From Sthenelais limicola (lineage: Eukaryota > Annelida > Polychaeta > Phyllodocida > Sigalionidae): a DNA stretch of 64,000 nucleotides. Positions 1 to 15,063 of the stretch are shown here, in pieces (within the stretch, counting starts at the first letter, position 1; the number at the start of each line of letters is the position of its first letter). Made by a program: the position numbers and the translations under genes. The notes under the pieces were generated by a model, which was not told where the DNA came from, did no database searches, and saw only the letters and a list, made by a program, of their open reading frames with translations. The DNA is taken from assembly GCA_942159475.1 (NCBI GenBank), contig OW804095.1, forward strand, positions 96,237,740-96,301,739, in the 5' to 3' direction.

Positions 1-3000
1 AGACTCTGCAATGGAAAATTGAAAGTAAGAAACATCCTCGTCGCCAAAGTTAGGCTCTCTGTGGATGCAGGTGACAAATCTTTTCTGGAATATTAAGTGT
101 ATTATTAATTGGTGGCGATCGGATCCATGTGTATGATCTGATGCCTGATTTAGAACAACTTGTTCACTAATTAGGAATTCCCTTACTTATAAAATTCGGA
201 AAAGTTACGTGACGTGTGATGGGAATTGATATCTAGAGATCAATATGAAAGAACAGATTAAAGGCTAAAACAATTCATAATTTTTCGTCTAGAGATGATT
301 AAACGAGGAAATCTGAGAACGCCTGCCTATCAATCAATAAGCAATAAACCAGTATAAATTTCGGTGATAGTTAATTTTGCCGGGTGTGAAAAAAGACAGG
401 GGGTAGTGTTGTTAATTTAGCGGAATCGCGTGTAAGAGTGAAGGCATAATTAACCACTGTGAAACGAGTTAAGAATGAAAACGTTTTTCTAATAGGATGC
501 ATGACCGCATTATTTTATATTAATATGGAGCTCTGCGGTATGCATGCCAACCTAGTCATCTTATGTCCGTCCAGCAGTTCTTTACCTTCCCGAGTGTTTT
601 CTTTTCGCCTTCTCCCAAAACGTCGTTTGTTCCCAGGATCAAATAGTTTCCAAAGAACATCTCATCGAACAGTTGTCCCTTTGGTTCTTGTACGATGTCG
701 CATGGACAAGAACTAATATTTGACTGAAAAGTAGAGCATCAAAGAAGGATGCGAACGGGAAGAGGCAGCTCCTCTAAAGGTTCTTGGCCATTGATTCGGG
801 CAAGTATTGATGCTGTTAGCATTTGCAGTGTAAGCTACCTTGTGCATGATCGAAGATGGAAGATAAACGCCCACGCTCCAAAAACTCTTAAGTGAGTCTC
901 AATACCTCAGGTCAGGTTAGTGACCCTGACTTTATCAGAATGTTGGCCACCCCCTTACCAGCCTTTGAAGATTAGAATCTCCGAATACTGAAACAATTGT
1001 CTGCTTCCCCATTGCCACTTGAACATAATTGAATGGATAAGGAGTGCAGCAAACGAAGGAGGCTGTTATCAACGGCAAGGTCTCTTTAAGCCATACTGGG
1101 TGGTCGAGGAATATGATAAGGATCTAATGTCTTTAAGCATATTATTAAGTCGTATTTTAAAAATACTAATTTCTTATTTGAAATTAGCGATTTAGAAAGG
1201 ATGCACGTAGCCGAAAGGTGCATTAATCTACCTACTTCCAAATTTGAATTACAAGTCAAAATGTAAAGTAATCTAACCTAGACTTTCTTAAAGCGATAGC
1301 TATTGTGAACCCAATAACTTAAGAAATAAGACCCTATATCTAGAAGATACTGCTCGAACGTTGTTTCGATGTATGAAACCTATCAAGATATTGAAATTAC
1401 ATCGCGATAAAATCTGTATTTAAAAAAGATGAAGCTGATATAATCAACAATTGATTCATTATGCCAAATCTTACATACATTGCCCATACTTCATTATAAC
1501 AGTAGGGTAATGTAGATTTTTATTTTAGTATAATTACAGTTATCACCTCCACGAGAATTGGGCGACGAGCGAGTAATGTGTAGGGTATAAACAGGGACCC
1601 GATAGGGTGAAAGAACATTTCAGAGTGACAGCTGGAGCAAGTGTCAACAGACCATCCCTTATCTCGGGTTCTTAGATGTATCAAGAACTCGTACTAAGGT
1701 TAGCGGAGCAGGCCAATATGGATTGCTTTGTTGACTAAGACATAGCCCAGCGTTAGATTGACTCGTATGAACTGCTCAAGTAAGTTACTGATGAGCCTTA
1801 CTTCGGCGAAGAAGCCCCAATGATCATATAGCTCACATGATGTTGATTGTAATGGACTGGGTGCCAAGTTGAGCGAAGGTTGCCGTCAGTGTTCAATTGC
1901 ATAGCCTTTGATCTTTCTTCCAGTGATAGGAGAGATTGCAGAAGGAACATCTTACGGTTAAGAAGGGACAGAATGTAAGACATAACCAAGGAAAGCCCAC
2001 TTGGATTACTCGCCTGCAAGCTTGAAGAACCCTAAATGAAGGGAATTAATTAGTCAAGGTATTATTGAAATTCAACAGCACTGCTCAATATATCCGAACT
2101 TTAATAAAGGTAAATATCACAAACATCAAGATGATATTGTGAATGTTGCACATACAATTTATTTCGTGTCAAATTGTCAAACTGTTTATTGCATTAGTGA
2201 TTTCTAATGCTATAAGGGATTTTGTAATTTGCGAAGGAGGAAAAGAAGAGTGTGAAACTAGAATTTTCTTTGGAAACTCGTGTGGTAAGTAGATTGCCAT
2301 GCAACCCCACGCTCATCCCCCGTCAGTGATGACAATTTCTCTTGGGATATGTGGCCAATTTGTCATTAACCGAAAGATTTCTATTCGGATGTAATGCTTT
2401 TCCATATAAGAAAGGATTTTCGTGAAAGCAGGTGTTGATCTCGGGTGACTAATCCTAATACCTTGCTCCTAACTAAATATGAAAGTATTTTTCTGAACTT
2501 TTGCCAGGTTGTTGCTTGATTAATTACTGACGGACTGTCTACTGTAAGTGTAACCCAAGGTTCTCTCGAAGAAATGGATGCTCCCACAGCTTAAGGATTT
2601 ATTGGGTATTATAATGAATGGGGCGCTTCCAACTGCAGCCTGAAGATTATGAAGAGATTATTTCCCTATTACCGTAGCAAATGCCTCAGTGTGTGTTACT
2701 GTTAAGAATCTTTGCTGGAAGACTTGATTAATCCACAGCAATATTAGGAAATGATCGGCTCAATACATGTTTTCGTTTAACCTTGACATGATTGCATCTC
2801 ATGAGGCCCGTACTTATTAATATTGGAAATGAAAGACATTTCGATACAAAAACATAGGTCTCTGTCCATGCAAACCCTAAGATTATTGTTAAAGCTGCAT
2901 TCACAGCTCTACTTACGACAAATATATCTTACCAAATTCACTCAGTGTTTGACTTATAGGACTGGCGTTATTCATATTTTTCTGATGTTATATGAAATAA

Positions 3001-3025
3001 AAGAATTTGCAATCGAATAAGCCGA
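1..3025. other. Gene-poor stretch, nothing recognised
   Basis: I see no gene, RNA gene or clear mobile element here. The open frames are all under 90 codons, overlap one another on both strands and have no recognisable motif or convincing splice borders. Base composition is AT-rich and mixed, without microsatellites. Confidence 0.6.
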
Positions 3026-3255
3026 GGGGAAACGAGTGAAAGTGGGCGATAATGAGTGAAACAAGTGCAGGGAAGGATTTTGTCAATCACTGGGATATAA
3101 ATGTGGAAGTATGCAGCAAAAATACCCAACTAGGTAAAAACATCCATAGTTCTGACCAAATGATTTTCACATGGATAGAGATAGAATGCAACAAAAAGTA
3201 GAAAATCTTTCATTTTGGTCGATATTAACTGAAAATGTAGCTTTAAGTACAGACA
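3026..3255 (+). repeat. Dispersed repeat family R1, copy 1
   Basis: This copy shares a series of blocks, in the same order and spacing, with positions about 25893-26130 and with the reverse complement of about 38788-38990. The shared blocks are a GGCGATAATGAGTGAAA-like start, an AAGGATTT block, ATAAATGTGGA, GTAGCAAAAA-like text, TTTTGGTCGAT followed by TTAACTGA, and GCAGCTTTAAG-like text at the end. The copies differ at roughly a quarter or more of positions and carry small indels, so they are old. No reading frame is conserved. A short nonautonomous element (MITE or SINE) is the likeliest class, but I see no clean ends. Confidence 0.6.
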
Positions 3256-6200
3256 TATAAAAATACAGCCCCGATACCTAGTTCTAGAGATGTAGATATC
3301 AGGTTGAATTCAATATTCAGACCTGGTGCGCCTGACTGTATTCCGTATATCAGTGCAATACTGTCCAACCATCAGTCTTTATATATAAAGTTGCCTAATA
3401 GTTCTGGCAGATAGAGATCTCTTTGTTCGGACCCACCCATTCATCTCACAGTCATGGCTACTTCAGACTGAGTGATCATTGTATGTAAACGCACGGGTGC
3501 CTCACTTCGTCCTCGCTAAACCATGTCTTATTTACAGATTCTAGGAATGCACATATTTTCTGCTTTAGGAGCATTACATGCAAGTGTGAATATATGCATA
3601 CTTTTGCATTATTAATTTTACCTACATACTTCTTCACCTTGAATGTTCCTCGCTTACTATAAGATATAATGTAATGGTTTTATACGTTTCATGAAAAATA
3701 AACGCTCGAGTTTAGGAGTATTCATGGGATCAGGTTTGCTAGTTTTTCACAAAAGTACATTTTGGTCACTAATCGTACTTCACAAAGAGTGCATACATGT
3801 ATCCTTCTAGATCATTTATGTGATACTGGTAATTATTATAATGGGTCTGAAACAATCAGGGAATCATTCAAGACTACTATATATGGGTGAGTGCTGTTAT
3901 TATTGTTGAAAACTCTATAGATAAGTATTTCCTTTGCTTTTGGCTAATACTCTTCCTATTTCTATTAGGAAAACCTTTTCACAAATAGGACCAGCAGTTA
4001 GTCCCTACCTCCCAAGACCTACAATCAATGGTTAGTGGATAATAAACCTACCGCATTATAAGCTTCATCGGGATTTGACTATATAGTTTGAGTGCAACGA
4101 TTAGAAGCTAGGGATGGAGAGTCCTAAATTCATAGGTTTATACCCCTTCAAAGAAGCCTTGATAAATGGGTGTAACATTTTACGTTTCTCACCAATTCTT
4201 GGACATCATTGCTGACCGCACTTTTGCAATTTAATACAAGCCAGCATCGCAAGACACTCTGCCCCCTATGGAGGAAGGACTACATCTTGGTCAGGGCAGA
4301 AGCTGATTGACTATCCATATTAGAAGATGCAGCGGTAACAGCATAATGGAAGAGCAAATGTACTTTCTACAGGGACCCGAAGGCAGAGTTTGCTCCCCAT
4401 ATTTCATTCCAGCCAGGGGGGAACCAAAATGACGCAGCCTGCAAGTCTTCATAGCACCCATTTTAAACAGGAACCTTGAGGTTTCTTCGCATCTTTCTCG
4501 ACACGTGATTGATGTATGAGCCTGTATTATTTTAGCGATGAGCGTATAAGTGATACTATAAAAAGATGGATGAGAAGGAGGGGCCATTTCCAGAATGCTA
4601 CCTCCTTGAATTACGAATATAATTCAGTCACATCCATTTTATGATCGAATTCGTTGTTGAGCCATGGTTCCCCGGCGCATACTTTCATAAACATTTACTG
4701 TGCGCACCAATCTTTTTCTACTCCTGAAGCTACTACAAGACAATTGTTTGTAATGTGTTCTTCCCCATCATGGTCAGTTCCAATCATGCAATCAGCAACG
4801 CATTCTTCTGAACTAATAGCGTAGCAAGGAACCACGTCATCATAATTCACTTTTTGTTTAGATTACCTTTATTTTATCTTTATCGAACGTGACGAGCGGT
4901 CTTATGTGCAGGCATTAGCCTCCTGACCCTCCGTTGCCCTTTACCATAATGATCACGCGATGACATCCTGCTCCTCCTATGAAACCATATTCCGGAAGTG
5001 ACATCGCTAGAGCGTCTATAAGCATACAAAACAAGCGTCCCTCTAGGGAACCAGGGCTCAGGCCGAGACGCTGGTTTTGATGGAGCAGCAATGGGAAGCC
5101 TCTACCTGGGCAGGCAGATCGAGAGCCAAGCACATGTCGGATCAGTATGACCATTACGAGAGATCACAGGGTAGCTAACTTGTGTGACACCCTAGAAAGA
5201 TCCGAGTAGTATGGTACACGTGTGAATCAAAACCCATTAACCTGCGACATGGCATTTCCTTTATAACAAAGACAGTACTTGTTAACTTATTTGGAGTAAT
5301 GGATACTCTAAAGAACGATTCGATGTGGAGAAATGCTTTTCTGTATAGGTCGTATGCACCATGTTGAAATTATGATCCATATTAAGATGCCTTTCCTTGT
5401 TTAATGGTCGGCACAGGGGTTTTCGATTTCTAGAGCTTCACCAGTATCAACTCCTGGGACTTTCCGTTAGCAAGTCAGTTTCCAGATGAAGTAGACAATG
5501 CTTCCATGCGAGTGGTGACAATTCCTTAAAGTGGAGTGAGGGGGCAGATTTCTGGAAATCGAAAGTATCTTATATACAAAAACATCGGCTATGCCTCACG
5601 TAGATCACTCTCCTGGCTGCTATTCAATCCCTTGTGGTATGTCTAACAACTACACTCTCCCTGCGATTGTATTCGTCCCATGAGTAATGAACTACACTCT
5701 ACTGAAAGACTGGAGGCATAAGTGACTGCTTCTCCTGAAGCTCAGATAAAAGGTTATTTCGTCGGGATCAACGATCAACGCCTAGGCATTCCTGGCCTCT
5801 TGTGGAACCTAGGTTGATGGTCTACCCAACAATTACACACATACTTGGTAGAGCCATCAAAGTGAAGTCTGTGCTGCCGGTAGTGCCCTTTTATCTATGA
5901 CTGGAGGTATCATTGGTTGCGGTATATGACCAACTAATAATAAATACAAAAGAAAAATAGGAATGTATAATTTATCCTAAAGGGAACAAGGTCCTGTCAA
6001 CGAAAGATGAAGATGTATAATGTTATCAATATAATAAGCAATGGGGACTTTGCGTACACTGAACAGGGAACAAAAGTTGTACTGCTGAATTGCTTTGTTC
6101 ATAGTTTAGCGTTTTGACATTGGTTCAGCATTTCCTCGGAATGACTTTTGATATTGATGAGAAGGTCCCCGAATTTTGATTAATTTTGATTTCAATGACA

Positions 6201-7360
6201 TAACTTCACATTAATTTTTTTTAAAGTGTCAACTGACAATGGCAATAATTATTGACTCGTGTAATCTTCAACCTTTCCAAGATGTTATGGATGATGCTTC
6301 TGTTATTCGATAAATCACTATCGGGGATAGCAGATGCACAGAGAGTTTTAGTTTAGCGAAATAAGCAGCTAATGGCGAAAGTGCAATACATTTCATTGGC
6401 GTTATTCGTATCCAGCTAGACATTTTATGCAGATCTGATAAACTTGTCAGGGCTTGTGGGTGATTCATCGGAAATGTTTGGGTTATTTGGTTCTGGATTA
6501 AAGTATTCAAAGCAGGGCTCTCTGCTAAGCCTTCAATAAAAGAAAACAATGCTGATGCCCATAATGAACTACAAACAAATGGACATCGTACTGCACTCAC
6601 TTGGGTTATCGGGAGATCAGTCCCAAAGTTTGCATTGCCAAAATCAATCATTACAAAAAACAAAGAAATGGGTATCTTTCCAGACGACTTAGTTTTCTCC
6701 AATAAAAAAGCAGGCATGCGTTAGCTTTTAATACCAAATGACATTTTAAAGAACGAATCGCCCATTTTATGTTTTTGTAATCCAGGGCATCTGGTATATA
6801 TTTGACATTACCTTTGATAAAAATTGCCCCTTCAGTTTAATACTTGGCAGCACTCAGTGAACGGAGTTTCAAGAGTTGGGGGGTCACGTCTCCGATGTCA
6901 AATTTGAGTGGAATAAAACAACTAAGAACTGCTTAAATATTTACTGGAAATTTAAAAGAATTGTTTTTGATGAAGTTCTGACCAAAGAAGCTTTCCTCTG
7001 ACAGTTTTTCCGCTTGGTCCCCAAAATCATTTCTGATCTCTGAGCCGGAAAGCAGAAGGTCATAAAATCGGCGAAAGAGAAAATCCTTCTTTAGCCGAAG
7101 CTCCTCCTACCAACGTTTGCCAATCACTTGCTCTGCCATGGGAGGAAATCATCTGCGCAAAATGGTATCGTACATTAAATTCAAATCTGTATTTCATTAA
7201 AAAATGCTTCAATGCATAACAAAATACAAGAATCAATTTATGGCTATACGGGTCAACAAAGGGGGTACTGAATTTCCACAGTGTAAGGTAATCTGCACCT
7301 TTATTATGTATCTACCCTGATCAATCATTGATCATCGATAAATGTACTGCAAGGGATGTT

Positions 7361-7378
7361 CACGAACCCATGTTCGTG
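7361..7378. repeat. Perfect 7 bp hairpin
   Basis: CACGAAC and GTTCGTG are exact reverse complements around a 4-base loop (CCAT). It sits in non-coding DNA with no adjacent T-tract, and I attach no function to it. Confidence 0.5.
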
Positions 7379-8290
7379 AGAGTCGCCGACCAAATGCATT
7401 GTATGCCACAAAACCCTGTCACCCATGCTCTGCGTCCACAGGCTGAGTTAGTCACGCTAATAACCCTCAGGCCTGAGATCCAGAAGGATCAGACAAGACA
7501 AAAGCCCATCTGGAAATACAACAGACTGGACCAGTTTTAAAATTAGGCCAAATAAAAAAGGAAACCAGTCCTGCGTCACATCTCGCTAAGCTCCGAAAAA
7601 TCTTGTCATATTATTGATTGGGGGTTTTCCCTCCAGGTTCAAATGGTCAAGTAAGGTTGTATGATCAAATAAAGTTTGAGTTATATTGATTCAAAGATTG
7701 TTCTTAAAGGTTACCCCTGCTTTTGGAAAGTATTATGAAATGATAGACATATGCATGTCAGAATATGATACTTAATTGCTAGTGCGGAGCTAGATTCAAT
7801 CATTGAACTTCCAATGCATTAATTCGGGATAACAATGAAAACGCGACATTTTGCATGTGGTTTAAGCAGGTTTTATCGCGGCACTATAACAATAAACACG
7901 GACAATATCGCTCTTGCTTCAAAGGTTCGGATCTCACATGAAACGGTGTCGCATGTCGCGCGACAGTCGCTGACCCGCTGAGGCTGATCCCTCTAAAAGA
8001 TTCACTCATGGAAGCCTGGTGATTACGTGCAACTGATGATTGTCATTTTCATCTTTTTATGTGGCAGACTAATGAGCATGCTTATTGGAAGGCAGGATAC
8101 TCAACACGAATACAGAAGCACAATGGAGGGAAGAATGTCTGGGCATTACCAATCACTAATCATGATTGAGAGATCCAAGCTTTGAGCTATCGTATTTCAG
8201 CACCCAAGTGGTACGATGATCCAGAATTAAGACGTAACTAGAACTTGGGCAAAAGCCTAGGCAGCAATTAATGTCCCGGTAGCTGCATTC

Positions 8291-8326
8291 AGGCAGGAGA
8301 GTCCCTGATTTGTTTTTCTCCTGCCT
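8291..8326. repeat. Perfect 10 bp stem-loop
   Basis: AGGCAGGAGA at 8291-8300 is exactly complementary to TCTCCTGCCT at 8317-8326, with a 16-base loop. The purine/pyrimidine bias of the arms makes this a plausible remnant of a foldback element. No further pairing extends outward. Confidence 0.5.
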
Positions 8327-11300
8327 TTCGTGAAGTTGCGAGAAGGGGCCTGCTGGAATAGGATTACCACCTGTGATTATGAGATAATTAATACGATTCG
8401 AGAACTGCGAGGTATCGCTGTATATAATGGCTATCATATCCATTAAAATTCGCGGTTATTCTCCCCATCTCATGTATCTGGTACTCAGGCGGATAAATCA
8501 TAATGAATATCCTCGTTCACACAACAGATTTGTTCTCTTTATTTATAAAGAAGTCACCATTCTAAAGTTACTGAACAAGCCTATGCATCAGGATGAAGAG
8601 GATAAAGTCCAAAAGGTCAACTAATTTAAAATTCAAATTAACCGCCGGAGAGAAATAGTCTCACTATGAGAAGACAATTACTATTTGGGTCACGTTTTCC
8701 TGTCATCCCCCCTTATGGAAAGTGTTTTCTTCAGCCAAGAGAAGGATCAGACTTAGTGAAGTTCAACTAAAAGTTAAAGCACAAGCAGGCTTTGCTCGTG
8801 GAGGCCTCGGATGTGGCCAGATTTTAAAGGAAGCCTGGCTTAGATATAGGTATCGTGTAGATGAATCAACGTTGCCTAACGCCAAGTGTGTATTTTCTGG
8901 CGAACCAAGAGGAATACCTTAGCAGGAGAAGTGTCATTTTTAAGTACTACGTAGGTCCGATCATGTATCAGACGCATTCAAAGTGCGCTACATTGTATCG
9001 AGAACGTCAGACCTGACAAGAGTCTAGGCATTCCCATTTTGCAAAAGGCAACGCTCCTGCTTTCAGTGGCTTGTAGGCCTTTGAGAACCGTCTGGAAACA
9101 GCAGTTACTCTGAAAGATAAGCAGGCTACGGGGTCATAGTTGGCCTGAAGTATCGTGTTTCAGAATAAAACACGTAAAACCAGGGACAATTCAGGATTCT
9201 CGTTGACAAGTGATTGATGGATCTTCATATACTTTTTGTAACCGGTGTACATACCCTGAATACGGTATGGATTTGGAACACAACGGTCTTTCGCCATACG
9301 TCTATACCCGACGCTATGGCAGATGAAGTGACCTTTTTCTATATACATTGTGAACAAAATCTTGTTCTAACTTTTACTTTTGGAATTGATGTGCCTTTAT
9401 AAATTACTAAAGTCCAATAAAGAAACTAAAGAGATAAGATTAATTCAGCAAACGGTCAGTATCCTCTGCTGCTAAATGTGGATGTGATTAAAGCAGTGAG
9501 TTTACAATTACCAGCGACGGAGAGAGATAGATCTTTGTAGATTTCCAATTTGATTTGATCTGAATTACTGTTGAATTGTGTTCCGGATAATCATTGCAAT
9601 TGAAAGGTTTTCAAAAGAGCGTTTGGTGTGGGTCGTAAATGTTTCGGTGGAATAATGACGTTAAAGACACATGTATGGGAGATGACGTTCTCTCGGTTTG
9701 ATTATTTGAGCACATTAGATCAATGCATTGCATAAAAACAGATTATGTCATCCTTTGTTTGAGCGCCGCATCCATCGCTCTTACTCCACGCTCTGCACGC
9801 GGCAGCGCTTCCTTACCAATACTTCTTCTTCTCACTAGAGGGCAGGTTGAACTCCTATCCTGCCTGTGATGGAGACACAGTATTTAATAGTGTGAGATGC
9901 ATTACATGTAGCGCGCGGTATCAATGTTAGATAGAACACTTTTTGTCAACTCTATTATAACTTCAATAACGAACGAAAACTTCAACTGGAATTAAATAGG
10001 CTGCTGACCGTTGTCTCTGCTAATGTTTGACAGAATCTGCCGAAGAATTTTGCGTTGTTCCAATTAGGCCTGACTAAACTGCTATCGATTTTCTGGAGCC
10101 GTTCCATTTTGCCGAGATAACGCAATTGGGGGTGATTCCCTTTGATTCTTTGGAATTCAGGGGTTTCATAGAAAAGTAAATATTTTGTCTTCGCAGGCGG
10201 CCCCTTTCTAGGGAATAACATGGGGCCGGTCCGACATTAGGATGCGGACTTTTCAAAGGAAATGGCTTTTGTTGAACTATTTTTCTCGGGCCCGTACGCA
10301 TGCATCGTTGGTTTAAGGTAAACAATCCCCCACAATTACTCCCGGTCTGGAACGATGCCGGGTATCTTAAGAGAGACGAGCGCGAGTTCTAGTTTAGTAC
10401 AATTGTGAGTATGAATGATATCATCCGACAATAGTTTGGGCGAGGGAATGAATGCGTGAAAGTATCAGTCAATTAGAACGCAGGGGATGATTCTGTTTTT
10501 ATTTCAACATCACGAAATAACCCTTCGTCAAACCTGAAGTGTTACTGATAAATGCATCTGTCCGAAGTGTGTACATTTCGACGGGAAGCCTATATAGCCA
10601 TCATGCAGCCATTATATTGTGCCCAACACAACTCTATTATTCTCAACGCGAGAATGTAATATGTGAACTGTTTTCAATGTTGCAATGCATGGTAGTGGAC
10701 AATGAGTCTTCACAGTATAGCTTATGCTACTCATTGCTTAATCATTTGGGATCTTTTCAGCATTGACTTTCCATTGTAAATTCATACACGATCACAGTGT
10801 ATTTCCTCAATCCGCCAACACTAGAAACTTGAAAATATTCGCTGTAGGGAGGTTATTTAGTATCTGAATATGAGACACGTGTAGGGCCTGCATGTGTGCA
10901 TGTGCCATGCCGATTTCGTAGACAACAGAAAAGTGTTTAAGAAGTGCTTAAACCTTGATGAATTGTGTTGTATTACACTTGTGGGGAATTGATGCCTGGT
11001 TGCCACACTTACTGATACTTGATTGACGCACACGAGCTCCAGTGTTTATCCATGCAGGTGTGTTTGTGTAAAGATGGCCAGAGAGACCTCTCAGGTATAC
11101 AACCGCTGTGGATCCGTCAAGGAGAGGTAAAATAATATCCAACCAGTCTTTATGATCCACTATTACTCGTAAAAAAGTTATGAACCAATTTTGCCTTGGA
11201 GACCAATTGCCTTTTTTAATGCCATTTGAATGGATTTGGAATCTGATACTTTTTCTCGGTTAACCAAAGGAATTTAACTGTGTGCTGAGCCAGAAGGAGA

Positions 11301-14300
11301 GTTGCCAACATGTCAGATATTCAAGGCGATATTAAATAGCTCATAATAGTTTCTTTCCTTCAGTATCAAAATTTGTAAGCGTTTAGTGGCAAGGAAAGGG
11401 ATTGGTTTTCCTGCCCCCTACCTGTGTAAACGTCACTTAGTGGGGCAGCTCTTCCAGAGGGAAATTATAAAGCACATCTCTAGATCCCCACCTGGTGCTC
11501 TCTTATAGGAGAGCTGTAGGGATAATATGACCATTGGCACAAGACTGAATGGGCGTTTTTAATATTTAATTGAAGTTTATGGTGAACTTGAGTATTTAAG
11601 ATAAAGATAACAATCATTATGATTTAACTTGGACTTATATTAGAGGCCAATTACCTATCTACTTGAGTGTGTAGGGTGTACAATGTTTGAATCACTTTAT
11701 ATTTGCCTATTTTAAAGTTTAAATATACAATTAATCGGTATTGCCTTTTTCTCGATCTACCTTATTTGGCATTATTTGATATAATCCATCGTTTTGTATT
11801 ATCTGATTGTCCAGTATAGAGGGCTCGCTACCATGGTCACTTTCATACATTCTTAGAGCTGCATGACAATTGCATGGCAGGATACACAATTGTGTCTGTT
11901 TCGAGACATTGACACCAATAAGTTCCCAGGTGACATCAAAGTCTCATTACAGACTTTTAAATCTTGGTTAGTTGGGCATTCGCGATTAATCAGGGGCGTT
12001 CCCTACAAGAATAGGTCCCTCCTTTTGACTAGGACTTTGGACAGTTATCTTCTTAAGAGAATAACAAACGGGAAGATGGCAATCCTCCTTTAGGTATCAG
12101 GTCGCGCACGTATGAAGTTGTCTCGACAAGGTTTACATTTGGAATAAGATGTGCTTTAATATTTACTTGACTTACATCTGTAATACCAGAAATTTAATCA
12201 GGTGAACAGACTTTCTGGGATACTGTGACCGAGTAGAAAATGGATTCTCTAATACAGTATAGCTTACAGCTAAATTGAATGATAGTGAATTGACAAGTCA
12301 GCTGTCCCAGGGAAATGTATGAATTTTGAAGGCCCTATTTTCTACATGATGGACTTGATTAGGGATGGCATGGGATTCAGCCTTCAGAAGAAAGGCATGG
12401 GCTAGTCGCCTGAAGCTATTTTATTCTGTGTCAATCAATCATTTGTAAATCATTGAATGTGATCGGTTGAAATTTGTCTAGTGGGTTGTCTCGTGGACTG
12501 GATGTTATTGGTAAAATGCTCTATATGTATTGGTCTATTGGTTATATGGGTGTACAGCTATAGAATATGCTTTAAATTAATAATGTGAACGAAATACAAA
12601 ATAGTCAGCTTGCCATCCACCATTCTTTAAACATCAGTTGTGCATTGGGGATAATCTAAATTATCCTCCCACCAAGCAAAAGGATTGTACTGGTCCTAAT
12701 GCATTAACAGTAGGAATGGTCTCCCATATATTCTGAATAAGCACGTTGTGTACAGAAGCATCAGAAAAGGTTAAGAGATTGGACAACAAAATAATGGATG
12801 ATACAGCCCATTATCATACTACCCCTCGATGTCACCCACTATTCATAATGTCCCGAGCATTTTATCATACATTATGATGACTAGCAAATTTTCCTGGAGT
12901 TGGAGGCACTGAAAGCAGTGTTGGCTGGTTGTCCAATTACTGCCTCTTATGGAAAGTTGGATGTAAACAGGTGGGTGTAAAAGAAGTGGGTGTAAATTTA
13001 AATTGAAACCCTTTTAAAACCCTTATTTTCTAGGAAATCGCTCACAAAATATAGTGGAATGGCTTCCCACTATGCCAAACTTGTCCACATCGAAAATCGA
13101 GGCAAACCATCCAGTGGTTGCAGAGGAGATGCAGAGAATCACACAAATCTCTCACAGAATTAATATATAGATATTAATGGGGGGAAATTAAGCACCCATG
13201 CAACGATTGGCACATACATATTATAATCTTGAGGGGAACTGGGCATAATGCCTAGACATAAGTAGACCTAATGAAAGAATCATAATGTGTGGCATAAGCA
13301 CTGGAGTCGTATGGTGCTGGGGCAAGAGATAATAACCTTGTCATATGCTTCTTCATTTTCTCCAAGGTCACAGGAAAGCTAAAAGCAAAGTTAATTGGCA
13401 TACATCCGGTAATGTAAATTGTCAGTATAGTTCTCCCACAGTTACAATACATCTCTCCGTGACAGCGTGACTCTTAATGGACACTCATATTACTTCGTTT
13501 CGGAGGCCCCGAGAAAGATTCATTCAATGGTATGACACAGGGCTATATATATATATGCCATTTTGTCAGTTATTAGTTTTAAGGCTTCTCGCCATGTCTG
13601 ATTTTCGAATAAATCATTGTGTATACCCTAGTTAGAAAGTATGCACTTTTACACTAATCAGCATCAGTTGTTCAGTGAAATGACGTTTCTAAGACGGTGA
13701 GAAATACACATATGTGCAGAGAAAGACGACAGAGCATTTTCCGCTCCAAGTTCTTTTGATCATCAATACTTTTACGCCGTCGCAGACGTCGTTCGCACCC
13801 GCTCAGTGGGCTGCTGACAACAACAGTACTTCAAGATTAGCTACCGACAGGTCCCGGAAGTCGAGGTAGAGTGACATCTAGTGTCTGAATTATACATCTT
13901 CTAGTAGGTGATTCTGGCTCGTTAATCCCCTTCTACAAGTCCCTCAGTATGGCTATCTCTTTGTAGGGACCATTAACCTTTTAGAAAAGTCTCACTAGCT
14001 GGTCTTCCATAGGAGATTTAACCTGATGGGCATACACCTATGGACCCTGGAGGTATTATCCTGATCCTCCAGTAATTGTGATCGCAAATTGTACAAGTTT
14101 TCATTGTCTGGATTCGGTAATGCAGTGGCATTAGTTCCACTTACTATGGGATTTAGCGAGTTGGGTCCCAAGTCATCCAGCAGATGTTTAAATGCCATGC
14201 AACACTACAGTAAAAGTTACTTAGATCTCAAGCTCAGTGTTTAGAAAATTCCGGACTTATCATTTTACCCTCATCTCAGCAAGGCCAACAATTCCTTCTA

Positions 14301-15005
14301 AAATGGTACAAATAAGTTTCGATATGTTTCTAAAGAAGTGGAATAATAGATAATCGCTTAGGTTTGACACGCAGAATACCTGCTAAAATGGAAGGAAATG
14401 TTAAACATGGATATATATTCGTACCTATGAGTGTTCGCCATAAATAAAGCTATAAGTAGCTAGCACTGAATAGGAACTCTCACCCTATACTTTTCCTTCG
14501 TTGCTTGATCGGATATTTAAGATCGAGGTGATAAGACAGACGAGGGGCGACTCCCCCAGTGGTGCAATTAAAATTGATTTATATATTCATCTATCACAGA
14601 CTAATTGCTTGGTGTAAATGAATTAACTAGGCCACCTTCCATCAATGTAACGCAATTATGATATGAAATTATTCACAGCGACGTGTCGCTCCACCGGGAC
14701 ACATATTTATTAGTATAAAGTAAAGAATGGGGACATATATCCTATTCATATTAGATACGGCCTTGACATGGCCCATGTATAATACAACTGGTGATCTTAA
14801 TAAATCAAAACAAACCATTATCAGGTCACTTTAGGGTACATGCAGGATGCTAAAATCAATATTTTGGGAATTAATAGAAGATGGATAGTAGACCAAATTA
14901 AAACATGAAAAACCTATACTCTCGTATGGGCCCTTTAACTAATAGATTTATTTCGGATCTCAAGAAGATACATTTCATTGGTCCGCAGTATTTGAACAAT
15001 GAATA

Positions 15006-15063
15006 TGAGAAATGAATCAAACTGAGAAATGAAATGAATCAAACTGAGAAATGAATCAAACTG
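15006..15063 (+). repeat. Short tandem repeat of a 17-22 bp unit
   Basis: The unit GAGAAATGAATCAAACT occurs three times in a row, the middle copy with an extra GAAAT inserted. It is a simple minisatellite with no coding content. Confidence 0.8.

Noticed and set aside
6268..6717. 149-codon minus-strand frame
   Set aside because: No motif or splice support; length compatible with chance.
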